A DNA stretch of 52,923 nucleotides, from the NCBI GenBank assembly GCA_024741835.1, contig JAENRP010000308.1, positions 1 to 52,923 of the forward strand, written 5' to 3'. The translations under genes were made by a program, and so were the position numbers. The notes beneath the pieces were generated by a model. The model searched no databases. It worked only from the letters and a program-made list of their open reading frames with translations, and had not been told where the DNA came from. Below, one piece after another: positions 11,045-21,182 of this stretch. This stretch comes from Diplocarpon mali (taxonomy: Eukaryota; Ascomycota; Leotiomycetes; Helotiales; Drepanopezizaceae). How positions within the stretch are numbered: position 1 is the first letter of the stretch; each line of letters opens with the position of its first letter.

Positions 11045-11405
11045 TTTTAATTAAGAAGTTGAAAGGGGGTAATCGAAAAAGAGGTTTTTAAAGCAGAGAC
11101 CGATAGTCACAATTAACTGAATGATTCTTATATCGAAAGAGGTTTTCGAAAAGGGGTTATCGAAAAAGAGTTTTTCGAAGCAGAGACCGACAGTTACAAT
11201 TAACTGAATGATTCTCGCGTCGAAAGAGGTTTTCGAAAGGGGGTTGTCGAAAAAGAGTTTTTCAAAGCAGAGACCGATAGTTACAATTAACTGAATGATT
11301 CTCGCGTCGAAAGGGGTTTATCGAAAAAGAGGTTTTCGAAGCAAAGACCGATAGTCACAATTAACTGAATGATTCTCGCATCGAAAGGGGGTTATCGAAA
11401 GGGGG
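11045..11405 (-). repeat. E leader tandem array, period about 87 bp
   Basis: Four tandem units each contain an AGCAGAGACCGAYAGT phrase, an AATTAACTGAATGATTCT phrase and TCGAAA blocks. The phrase starts at 11092, 11179, 11266 and 11340, giving periods of 87, 87 and 74. It lies in the leader between primer-binding site and gag remnant. D has no such expanded array in its leader. Confidence 0.85.
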
Positions 11406-11474
11406 TGATCTCTTATTTACAAACCAAGAGAATTAAAAGGAGAAGTTGTATAAAGACGAAATCTCAAAGAAATC

Positions 11475-11494
11475 GTCCCTGCGTAAGTCACCAA
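11475..11494 (-). promoter_or_regulatory. E primer-binding site
   Basis: Reading down the minus strand from the LTR, the sequence is TTGGTGACTTACGCAGGGAC. After one spacer T, TGG would pair with the CCA-3' end of a tRNA. D has the same site (48977-48996) with RIP differences. The tRNA identity is not determined. Confidence 0.6.
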
Positions 11495-11741
11495 TATAAG
11501 AAGGTATAGGAATAATATAAGAATAGGCCTATGTAAAGACCAAAGACAAAGAGGGAGGAAGCACTATAAGCAGGCTCTCTAAAGACAAGAACTAGGACAA
11601 TTCACTAGTTAGGGGTAGAATAGGTGGTTGGTATTGCGCGCTATCTCTAAGTATAATAGTAGTCTTATATATACCCCTTTCTTAGTCCTCATCCGACCAT
11701 ATGACCTATGTTACAAGATCCTCCACTTCCAGGTCTCTACA
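11495..11741 (-). repeat. E 5' LTR (high-coordinate copy)
   Basis: This is a 247-bp LTR. LINE ORF2 resumes directly after it. Confidence 0.88.
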
Positions 11742-13430
11742 TTAGCTCTAAAAAAGTTAATCAAGTGGTTAGGGATTTATTTCGACTCGAATCTATAATT
11801 CAAAGAATATAGAGCAATTAGGACTTCCTAGGGAAAGCAAATGTTATACCGTATAAATAGACTAGCTTCTATTATAAAAGGTCTCTCCTTATTCGCAATA
11901 CGTCAATTATACCTAGCCTGCGTTATAAGTATTATAAATTATAGTTTTATACTCTAGTAGAAACCTTAATATAAAAATAAGGCGATTCTAAAACTACTAT
12001 AAGCTATATAAAATCTAGCTTATAGAAAAATATTAAGGGTTTTTAAAACAGCCCCTTTTATCCTGATAAAACTAGAATCGGCCCTATTACTACTATAGAT
12101 AAGGCTAAACTATAGTACTAGACGCTACGCACTCTATTCCTTGAAATTAAGCTTAAAACACCCTATTAGGGTAGAAGTTTAAAAAACAATTCAAACAATT
12201 CAAGAAGAGGAAGAGGAAATTATTGCAAATGAAAATTTCTATATAAAATCCTCTTCTCAAATTAAGAGCTTAATTAAATTGATATACTTCTTAATCGACT
12301 CAGATTTATTAGAGATAATAAAGCACTTTTATTTTACCTTATAGGAAAAGGAAGTGCCTTATAATATCGAAATATTTAAACTATTAAAAAAAGAAGAAGC
12401 AGTACAATACCTATAGTATTTATAAAATATCTATAGTACTAATAATTTATCGATTTATACTAACGGCTCTCAAATAGCTAAAGGGAACGGAATTGGTTAT
12501 AACTACGCTCTATATTTATATAAAGACCTATTCATTCTAAAATTACTAGAATACTTTAATAGAGTAAATATTAGAAATTCAGAATTAGTCTATAATAGAG
12601 AGCTTAAAGCTATAGCTAAGGCAATCTTAAAAGCAAGCTTAATAGTAAAAGAAGGGGATATTTTTACAATTTTTTCAAATAATCAAGCGGCTATTTAAAG
12701 ATTAAAAACTCCCTTAGATAGCCTAGGATAAAACCACCAAGTTACTGCAATTACTACTTCTAAGACTTTAATTAGTAAAGGAGCTAGTATTGCAATTAAG
12801 TAGGTACTAGGGCATACTAATATAATTGGAAATAAAGAAGCAGATAAATTAGCTAAATAAGCTACGAAAACTACTCCTTCTTCTAATTATACTTCTTTTG
12901 CCTTTTTAAAGGTAAAAATAAGTGAAATCAAAAAGCAGGAAATATCTCTATTTATTTAAAATAACCTCGATTCTACTTCCTTAAAAAGTTATAAAAACCG
13001 ATATTCTTATAGAATATTAAAATAGATCTCTCTACTTATAAGTACTCTAAGAGAAACTGCTAGCGCCTTCTTTTAATTGAAACTAGGCTATAGGTATATT
13101 AAGTCTTACTTAAAAAGAATAGGTATAACTTAAAACCCCTATTATATTTATAGTAATAGAGAAACTCTAATCCACTTAATTCTTTCCTATAAAGAGTACT
13201 ATAATCAAAGACGTACTCTTATATAGAAAATAAAAGAAGAATATAAGGGATTTAAAGAGCTGTCTTTACCCTTACTATTTGAAATAAAAACTGGAATTAA
13301 ATACTTTTTAGTATTCTTAAAAGAAACTAAGATTTATACGCATTAATAGCACTTAAATAGAGAAACAAGGGCTATTATAGCTCCTGATTCGTAATACTAT
13401 TCTAATAAAGAATTCTAATAGGTGGTTTGA
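11742..13430 (+). pseudogene. LINE ORF2, segment 3: RT thumb, RNase H and C-terminal Cys/His region
   Basis: This continues ORF2 after E. The RT C-terminal part carries KWLGIYFDSNL and FAIRQLYLACVISIINYSF. RNase H follows from about 12450: SIYTNGSQ (catalytic Asp of TDGSQ now Asn), NRELKAIAKAI, FSNNQAAI (DNQAAI with Asp now Asn) and VLGHTNIIGNKEADKLAK. The C-terminal segment near 13130-13200 reads YYIYSNRETLIHLILSYKEYY, the CxxC...H...C motif with Cys changed to Tyr. The probable stop is TGA at 13428-13430. RNase H and the terminal knuckle are standard for Tad1-type ORF2. Confidence 0.85.
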
Positions 13431-13661
13431 ACTACCTATTAATCTCTTTTAAAAACCTATCTTTTGTTTAAGCGTTATAGTTTGTTTTTGTTTTTGGTTT
13501 TATTTTCTTTTAAGCGAATTTTTCGCTAGGGAGCCTATTCCCAAATGAATATTGGCAGTCATAGTGGAAAGGATACTATATATATACAATTAGACACGCT
13601 AGTAGACTAGCCGTGCTACATAGTTTAGAACTAATAAAGCACGTTAAAAGAAAAAAAAAAA
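13431..13661 (+). other. LINE 3' UTR and A-rich tail
   Basis: This is a T-rich then mixed untranslated region ending in the A run 13651-13661. It is the only place in the window with a LINE-like tail. A target duplication cannot be paired because the 5' end is missing. Confidence 0.6.
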
Positions 13662-13761
13662 GATCTATATACTATTATAAATAAGGGAGAAGATTATTCG
13701 ATCCTCTTACATTTGATTTGATAAAGATGGCTTAGTTATAGAGCCTTAATTAAGGGGTGAT

Positions 13762-15684
13762 TTCACTTTTAGGCCAGGCCTGCGAGTCACTTTTTAATAT
13801 AACGATATTTTCACTCTTAGGCTAAGACTGCGAGTTAATACTAACTCTTACGATAACTCTACTCTTAGGCCAGGACTGCGAGTTAATTTAAAAGAAACTA
13901 ATAAAGCTAAGCTTCTTACTTTAAAGATAAGAGGAAGATATCTTAATTTAAAGAATAAGGCTTACCTTTAGCCTTTTAAGAAGAGAGCTACTTGCTTTAC
14001 TGCTTTTAGATTAAAAGCTAATAACCCTAATAATAAAGAAGCTTATTTAAGCGCCTTTTATATAGCCTTACTAGACTCTTTATATTTAAATGACTTGAAA
14101 ACAGTCGAATAAGCCCTTTCTTACGCTAACGCTAATAAATAGCGATCTGCGATCAACTTTAAGTACAATTCCCTTACTTATAAGGATATATAAGTAGTAG
14201 TAAAACGCTTAAAACTCTTTAAAGATAATAGAGTACTTAAATTAAGACTTATCTTTAAAATAAAAAGAGATTAAAATAAGGAAATCTTTTAATAAAAGGT
14301 TAGATTTATTATATAAGGCTATATACAATAATAAGGTTGAGATTATAACTAAACCTTTGCTAGCATATGCAAATCTGCTATTTAAAAGATTGCAATTGCG
14401 CTCGCAGCTCTTTATAACTTTAAGCTAAATCAATTTAATGTTAAAATAGCTTTCCTTAATTTAGAAGCTGACTTTAATATCTATATTAAATTACCTTTTA
14501 AATATACTTAAGATAAGGTTGTTCTTTTACCTTAAGACTACTATCTTAAGCTTCTTAAGGCCTTATATAGCTTAAAGCAATCCTTACAACTATAATAAGA
14601 AAAGCTATAGTTTAAGTTATAAAAGCTCGATTTTCAACCTCTTAATACTAATAATTGCATATATATTAACTGCGCCTTTTAGATTCTTATTATTATATAC
14701 GTTAACGACTTCCTTATAATAGTAAAGAAGGGTTATATATATAATAAGTTTAAAAGAGACCTTTGCAACCTCTTTAAAATTATAAGTAGCGAACTGGCTA
14801 ACTACTTCTTAAGAGTACATATAGTTAAAGATTGATAAAATAGAACGATTTCACTTTAAGACGCCTACGTTAATAAGGTTCTTAAACGTTTTTATATAAC
14901 TAATTATAAGAGCGTACTAACGCCTTTTGCTAATAGCTATAAAGTTTATATAGTCAAATTTGAAGGCTAAGCCACTTTATAAGAAGTAAAGCTATATTAA
15001 AAGATCTGCGATTCTCTATAGTACTTTGCGTACTATATGCATTAAGATATATTATACTACTGCTCTATTCTTAGCAAATTCCTTACTAACCCTTTGATAT
15101 AATATATAGTAGCTTTAAAATGAGTTTTATAATACTTATAGGGAATGCGATTTTATTATACTACCTTTAGAAGTAAAATATTTAACTTAAAGCTTTAGAA
15201 ATTATATAGCTATTGCGATTCTAATTAGGCAGGCGATAGAGGAAGTAGAGCCTCCTATTCTAAGGCTATCTTCTTCTTTAATAATAGTATAATTACTGCC
15301 TCCTTTAAGCAATAGACTATTATCGCTCTCTTATCTATAGAAGTAAAGTACGTTACTATATGCAAATTTGCATAAGAGGCCTTTTAAATACGCTAGGTAC
15401 TTAAGGAAATAGGCTATAATAGCGATAACGCTATTAAAGTTAAGATAATCTGCGATAACTAAAGAGCGCTTTATCTTATTAAAACCCTTAAATATTATCA
15501 AAGAACGAAGTATATTAATATTAAGTTCTATTATATTCGGTAAGAGCTTTAAAAAGGCTATTTAGACCTCTAGTATACGAATACTAAAGATAATGCCGCT
15601 AATAGCCTTATTAAGAGCTTAACTAGCTTGAACTACGCCGCTTTTATTAAATTGTTAAATATAAAGGTTTTGCACCTTAATTAA
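13762..15684 (+). pseudogene. Copia family F pol: RT and RNase H, degraded
   Basis: The frame equal to 1 modulo 3 reads from the motif array into pol. RT (RVT_2 type): NFKYNSLTYKD, FIIxGYIQ, FNVKIAFLNLEADFNIYIKLP, LLKALYSLKQS, and IYVNDF at about 14695-14712, where the YVDD motif now reads YVND. RNase H: YCDSN then AGDRGSR (15210-15245), LLSIEVKYVTI, IICDNxRALYL, KYINIKFYYIR and NAANSLIKSL. The stop is TAA at 15682-15684. Many TAA/TAG codons fall at expected Gln positions. It is an inactive remnant that lacks integrase, protease and gag. Confidence 0.85.
13764..13884 (+). repeat. In-frame palindromic motif array in family F, 3 units at 48 bp
   Basis: Motif copies start at 13764, 13812 and 13860, exactly 48 bases apart. 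They are in frame with the RT that follows and read TFRPGLRV, TLRLRLRV and TLRPGLRV. This repeats the peptide and the 48-base period seen in the unrelated A family. Confidence 0.85.
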
Positions 15685-15781
15685 AGGGTGATTTTTTTAT
15701 ACCTTTATAAAAGGGTGATTTTTTTCTATACTTCTATTAAGAGGTGATTTTTTTTACTCTTAGGCTAGGCCCGCAGGTTGA
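15660..15781 (+). repeat. Short T-rich repeats plus one palindromic motif
   Basis: Three irregular copies of AAGGGTGATTTTTTT or AGAGGTGATTTTTTTT (about 15682, 15712 and 15740) precede one palindromic motif copy (about 15756-15781). A related GGGGTGATTTCAC phrase stands just before the first motif at 13755, so the GGTGATT phrase tends to accompany the motif. Confidence 0.6.
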
Positions 15782-15995
15782 TTTTGACTTTTTTTAAAAG
15801 GTGGATTTCCTACTTTAGAGTAGAGCGCGCTAGCGAACTCTACTCTATTTTCTATATCTATAGGTTGACTTTTCATACGAAACTGTATATTATAACAAAA
15901 GTTATAATATTATATATATTGCTAGCAAGTACTTTTAAAGGTCTCCCTAAAGGGGTATATTACAAGTATGCCTATTATATATTTGTTATATAATC

Positions 15996-16033
15996 TATTA
16001 TATAATATATTATATATATAATATATTATATAA
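15996..16033. repeat. AT-only near-perfect palindrome
   Basis: A run of TATTATATAATATAT is followed by its reverse complement ATATATTATATAA, forming a long AT-only inverted repeat within an already AT-rich stretch (15960-16040). It could extrude as a cruciform. No gene is associated with it. Confidence 0.7.
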
Positions 16034-16203
16034 CTTACTATATGACTTAGCGCCTTTGCTAAAAAGGCCGCTTACCTTAAATAGCTCGTAGTTAGAGAGC
16101 TCTTATAGAATCAAGACATCTAATATCGTCGTTTGCACCTTATACTTCTTCGTGCCCTCTTCTAGTTTACTATTAAGTTTACTATCAGAGAACCTCCTTG
16201 CTA

Positions 16204-16588
16204 TAAAAGGTTAGATATATAAATAGAGTTTTGCAAATAAGGTTTGATTAGAAAATAGAGATTTATTAATTGAAAATAAAGGTCCTTGAAGTTATTATAA
16301 ATACTTAAAAAGTCGGTTAGGAGCTTAAAGGGCCCTTTAGCCGGTTGCATACAAAGAGAAAGCATATTAGAGTACTTATAGGACTTATAACTATAGTGCG
16401 GTTAGCTAGAGGGCCTTTATTAGGTCGCTTTAAAGGCTTGCTAATATAGATAAAGATAATTGATTATATTATTATTTAATATATATATAATAAGGAGACT
16501 TCGGAAAGAGAAGGGAGAGTCTATGACTTAGTAGAGTCACGTAGAGGGTCTTTAGAATAAGTAGAGACTCCGCCTATTCTGCACAACA
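16204..16588 (-). mobile_element. C3: 5' end of a Copia C element (leader plus 5' LTR)
   Basis: The segment 16204-16391 matches the C1 leader (26730-26918), and 16392-16588 is a 197-bp C LTR. It is read on the minus strand and only the first part of the element remains; the rest is missing at 16203. The LTR ends exactly where A4 sequence begins, so C3 had inserted into an A element near its pol stop codon. Confidence 0.8.
16392..16588 (-). repeat. C3 5' LTR
   Basis: This is 197 bp, starting TATAGTGCGG and ending GCACAACA on the plus strand. It matches the C1 LTRs (19551-19747, 26919-27115) and the C2 LTR (50868-51064). Confidence 0.88.
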
Positions 16589-16710
16589 CTAAGGTTATAG
16601 AAGGCAGTAGGAGCTTAGTAGCCTTAAGGACGACTCTTAGGCCCGCCTTGCGAGTTAGGTTATATAGTCTTATAAAGGAAAGTTTTTAAATCGACTCTTA
16701 GGCTTAAACC
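16589..16710 (+). mobile_element. A4: fragment of an A-family 3' end
   Basis: This plus-strand sequence matches A1 from about 9028, covering the last pol codons, stop and 3' UTR. It includes one whole motif copy (16632-16655) and the left half of another (16693-16710). The second is cut by the A2 LTR at 16711, so A2 inserted inside a motif copy of A4. Confidence 0.78.
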
Positions 16711-16905
16711 TATTGAGCTTAAGTGAGTCGGCGCAGTAGGTAAGGGAAACTTCTAAAGGTCGATGGTCGATATATTAGTAAGAGTTAAGGAAGGAAGGTT
16801 ACCCCTTTCTTCCCTATAGCTATATACGTATTAATATCCTATTGATTAAGTAGTAGGGTCATATGATAATATATTAAAGTAATTGCTATATTACCTATCT
16901 TAATA
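16711..16905 (-). repeat. A2 3' LTR
   Basis: This is 195 bp, the reverse complement of the A1 LTR, with termini TATTGAG and CTTAATA. The adjoining five bases on the A4 side are AAACC; the partner duplication is lost with the A2 5' end. Confidence 0.88.
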
Positions 16906-17043
16906 CCCTTACTTAGACCTTACTCCAATTGACCTATAGTTAGGAAAATAATAACTATCCTTTTGCGCTAATCTAACTCCTAAGTATCTCTTTAAATTAA
17001 AAATAATCAATTAATAATAACTTCTATTAAAATTACCAAATTT

Positions 17044-17200
17044 TACTTATAAGGCGGGACTAGGAGTCAATTTTCCAAAAGCGTTCCTTTATAAGACTAC
17101 GTGAATTAACTCGCAGTCTAGGCCTAGGAGTCGATCTAAAAAAAAACTTTCCTTTATAAGACTATATGACCTAACTTATAAGGTAGGCCTAAGAGTCGTC
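17044..17200 (-). repeat. Three palindromic motif copies in the A2 3' UTR
   Basis: The copies are at about 17044-17068, 17109-17133 and 17176-17200, one more than in the A1 3' UTR. Each is separated by a TTTCCTTTATAAGACTA-type spacer, so motif plus spacer appears to have duplicated as a unit. Confidence 0.75.
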
Positions 17201-19550
17201 CTTAAGCCTACTAAGCCCTTATTATCTTTTGTAACCTTAGTATATCTTTAAACGCTTTAAACTTTGCAACTATCTCTAATAGCTTTATAAATCTATCTGC
17301 TACTATTCGATTAATTAAGATATAGGTAATTAATAACTTATTCTTTATAATAAGGTCGCAGATAAAGTAGTAAGTAATATTAATATATTTTAATTGCTTA
17401 TATAAGTGTGGATTCTTTATAAGTGCAATCGCCCTTATATTATCTACTTAAAGATTAATATAATTCCTATCTTATTTAATATACTAAGCTAAACCTATAT
17501 TTATTAGAACTTAGGCGATTTATAATCCTTACTTATAATTTGATAATATTAATATATATTCGGCCTTAGTGCTTGCGATAGCTATTGATTTCTACTTCCT
17601 ACTTCCTTATAATATAGGTCTGCTATATAGTACTATTATACTTCTAGATATACTTTTCCGACCTTTTATATTTGCCTAATTAGAATTAGTATATATCTTA
17701 AGCTTTATACTTATATATTTTATTAGTTTATATCTTACTTTTTATATGATTATCGATCGAAGGTACCTTTTAAGTCGCTTAATTGCATTCTTATATTAAA
17801 TCGTCGGATCCTTTAGGTTTTAATTAAGTTGCCTAATAATAAAGGCGATATCTAGTCTTATATATACTATAGTATATATAATTGCTCTAATATCCTATTA
17901 GTACTTCTTCAAATCTCCTCTTTACTTATTTTTATTAGTAGGCTCTAACTTATTATACTTTCCTTTGATTAAAGTACGCTTTAGCTTAAAATTGGAAGTA
18001 TAAGTAAAGAGTCCTATTCTGTCTAAGATCTTCTTAATATACTACTCTTAGTTTAATTAGAGTTCTTAAGTAGAGCGGTTCTTTATAATGCAGATGCTAA
18101 GGATCTTATGAATTCCCTTTAGATCCTTAGTATTAAAACGTTTCTAAATTTTTATAAAGAACCAATCTAATTAAGTGGTTGTTTTCGCAGCTATAGTAAT
18201 ATTATTAATATATAGTAGCAACTTGATTCTATATTTAATATAAGTAAATAGATAAGAGTTAGCTAAGCTTTAAACGAATCCTATTTCTACTAAAGTAAAG
18301 TTATATAAGAGGTTCTAATTATAAGCTGATTATTTAAGCCTATAGATATTATAAAGTATATAGAAAGAGTAGCTAGCATATATAGGAATACTATTAGGTC
18401 GGGAGAGAAAAATCCATTCCTTTATAGTCGCTTTAGTAAATGCATTTTTAATATTATACTATTTGCATTTAAGGTCCTTAGCGGCTACTATTGCTATAAA
18501 TATGCAAAGGGTATTTATACAAACTATTAGCGCAAATGTATTGAAGTAGTCTTCTCTATACTATTAAGAGAAGCCTTTAGCTATAAGCCTTGCTTTATAA
18601 TATTCTAAGGTCCTATTTGTATATATCTTAATTATAAAGACCCACTTTATTAATACTAGGTTCATATCCTTTAGTATCGCTTCCTTTATTTATATGCTAT
18701 TTGCAATAAGAGAGCTTCTCTCCTTTTAAATTGCCTTATTTTATACTGCTCTATTCTTTAGGTTATTAATAGCTTTATTATACGTCTTTAGAAGAGAGAT
18801 TTTCATTATCCTCTTAGTAGCTAGGAATGCATTATCTTTATTAAAGCTCTATTGAAGTTTGAGCTTATAGATCTTATACGCTATTATAGCTTAGATATGC
18901 TTAGACTTGCGTTTATCTAAGGTATCTTTTAATTCTAGGTCTTTATTCCTCTTTAAAGGCGTAGGTTCGGCTATAGGTTCTATAGGCTTATTATTTAAAG
19001 AACCGCTTTCTAATAGTAGAGGCTTATTATTACCTATACCTATTTTAAGAATATCCTTTACTATAGGTGCTTTAACTAAAGGGATAATGATATTAAAGTT
19101 ATTTTATACTTTAGGCAGTTCGCGGATAATAGGAATAGTCTATTCGGCCTTTAGGCGACCAGCAGGTCGTCGATTAGCAGGTATACTTAATATATTTGAG
19201 CTAAGAGAAAGGGGTTATTAGTTCGGCTTAATAGTATTACTATTAAGTGGTATACCTTGCGAATCTTTAAGTATATAAAGCTTTAAGGATAGCTCTCTCT
19301 TATTTTAAGATTCGTCGAACTTAACTATTAAGGATATAATTACTTACCTTAGATTTAGCGCATATATTATCTATTACTTTATTATCTATTTAATATACTT
19401 AATAAATATATACTCTTTACCTTGGTCTATTAGCTTCTTACTCTTTATACCTGCAGGCTAGGACTTTAGGCTAATATAGGAGTAGTAGACGCTTTTAAAA
19501 ATATAGATATAGTCTAGGCTTAGCTTCTATCCGAAATATACCTTATATAG

Positions 19551-19747
19551 TATGGTGCGGTCGGCTGGAGGGCCTTCATTAGGTCGCTCAGGAGGCTTGC
19601 AGAAGTAGGAGAAGATGATTGATTGTATTATTCTTTAGTATATGTATGGTAAGGAGACTTTGGAAAGAAAAGGGAGAGTCTATGACTTAGTAAAGTTATA
19701 TAAAGGGTCTTTAGAATAAGTGGAAACTCTGCCTATTCTATATAATA
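19551..19747 (-). repeat. C1 3' LTR
   Basis: This is 197 bp, the pair of 26919-27115. On the minus strand it is preceded by the polypurine tract AAGGGGTA (19748-19755). Confidence 0.9.
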
Positions 19748-19755
19748 TACCCCTT

Positions 19756-21182
19756 AGTTAGGCGATGCTCTTAGAATCGCTTAGCTATATAGATAAAATA
19801 AAGGAAAGAATAGCAGTTATAAAGAGAAGAGGCTCTATCTTATATACCGCCCTTCTAAAGGTTATTCCCTTTAAAATAAAAAGGGTTACTATAGGTAATA
19901 AGCGCGCTTAGGAATCTTCGCGATTCTATACTAGTACTCTATTAGGCTTCTTATAAAGTATTTCTATCGCAAAGGTTCTTATTCCCTTCTTTTAAAAACA
20001 ACCCTCTTTTATTATTTAAAAATATTATCTTTATTTTAATAATTTTCGAATATAGAAGGAACTCCTACTTATCGCAGCCCTGGCTACCCTTATAAAGTAA
20101 GACCCTTAGAGTCTTTATACCCTGCGTTATTATACTAACTTTGCGCTAGGTTATTAGCGCTCCTTAAGGAGTAGGAACCTTAGCCTGGTCGTCCTAGCGC
20201 CTGCTAGGCAATAAGCCGCTGCCGCTATCCCTACCGCCTCTGCCGCCGCCGCCACTGCTGCCTAAGAGCCCCGCCCTTGCTACGCGTTATATGCCAAAGC
20301 CTATAATAGAATATAATAACGCGTGCGTACGCTATATTATATATAGGAGTACTAGCAATCTCGATTATTAATACTTTAATAGTACCTTTAGTACGCATTG
20401 CGTTTATTATACTATATTAAGTAATAGCTGCTAGCAGGCCAGCGTCCTTCTCCTTGCCTTTTAAAAGGCTATTATATTAGCTCGCGCCTGCGGCGCCTTT
20501 AAAGAGGAGGTAGCATTACTACTTAATATAGTAAAGGGTACGCTTTAAAGCTTTTATAGTATATTTATTAAGTCTTATTAAGTTCTAAGCTAATTTTAAA
20601 AGATAAGAGCGATTAGACCCTAATACTAAGAGGGCCTGCTATTCCTATAAGTAGTAGTGCTACTGCCTCCTTTGCTCTTAGTATACCGTTTGCATTCGCC
20701 GCTGGCCTATCCTCTGCTATCCTATTCTCCTCGCTTGCCGCTACTGCTACTCCTATCCTTACTACTGCTACTAATACCGACCTATTTATATTTCCGTTTA
20801 TCTCCCTTGCCCTTATTATTACTGCTCTTACCTTTGCCGCTGCCCTTGCTATACCCTCTGCCTTTGCCTCTACTATTATTAGTATATTCGCTAGTAGGCC
20901 TTTGGCTAAGGGAGTGCCTCTAGGCCTCTCTTAGAAGGAGATCTATACGGAGCTTGTAGCTATAGCTTCGCAGGTCTTAGCCTTAGCTAGGAGAATCTGA
21001 AAGAGGGTTGCGCCTTATAATAGTAGCTTAGGAATATTACCTATTTTATATTTTTAGAAAAGGAAAAGCTTCTATAGTACGCTTTATAAGAGAAAACAAA
21101 TGAATATAATTATAAGAGAGTAGGAGCTTATAAGTATAAGTCTCTTAATAATAAGTAACTACTTACTAGTAAGTGCAAGTTG
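19756..21182 (-). other. C1 3' region with RIP-poor GGC/GCC islands
   Basis: About 1.4 kb lies between the probable pol stop and the 3' LTR. It contains islands of GCC/GGC triplets (about 20180-20290 and 20650-20935) that stand out from the AT-rich surroundings. In element direction, one frame over the larger island reads Gly/Lys/Arg/Ser-rich peptides (for example GKGRGYSKGSGKGK then GDKRKYK). That frame is different from the pol frame. Such peptides can come from simple repeats alone, so coding is not established. The same region lies in C2 at 49445-50867. Confidence 0.6.

Larger units (their letters stand above)
9787..11741 (-). mobile_element. E: short non-autonomous LTR element related to D
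   Basis: E is 1,955 bp with two 247-bp LTRs (9787-10033 and 11495-11741) beginning TATAAG and ending CTCTACA or CTCTATA on the plus strand. The primer-binding site lies at the high-coordinate end, so the element reads on the minus strand. The target duplication is probably TTAA versus TTAG (4 bp, or ATTAA versus ATTAG). Its interior is collinear with the ends of D: the 3' region next to the low LTR, a gag N-terminal remnant, and the leader, with pol and everything else missing. It is therefore best read as an internally deleted, trans-mobilised derivative of a D-like Gypsy element. Confidence 0.82.
119..13661 (+). mobile_element. Tad1-like LINE, RIP-mutated, interrupted by A1 and E
   Basis: This is a non-LTR retrotransposon carrying ORF1 (gag-like with zinc knuckles) and ORF2 (AP endonuclease, reverse transcriptase, RNase H and a C-terminal Cys/His motif), the domain order of the fungal Tad1 clade. 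Its own 5' end is missing because the B LTR interrupts ORF1. Usable segments are 119-3503, 9498-9786 and 11742-13661. Removing A1 plus its duplication restores ORF2 in the same frame. The 3' end is an A-rich run (13651-13661) typical of LINE tails. No intact frame remains: stops and Cys-to-Tyr, His-to-Tyr and Asp-to-Asn changes are everywhere. Confidence 0.85.
13662..16203 (+). mobile_element. Copia family F remnant (5' truncated, no LTR recognised)
   Basis: This is a fragment of a Copia element different from A and C. It contains an in-frame motif array, RT, RNase H and a 3' region but no recognisable 5' gag or integrase. I see no matching LTR pair in the window. The first 100 bases (13662-13761) show nothing recognisable. 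The 3' part (15685-16203) holds short repeats, a strongly AT-rich palindrome and an uncharacterised stretch up to the C3 junction. Confidence 0.7.

Noticed and set aside
20657..20923. Leucine-rich open frame on the plus strand, and its partner at 49684-49989 on the minus strand
   Set aside because: Both are antisense to Copia C and result from GGC/GCC-rich simple sequence. Composition is extreme and no domain is visible.
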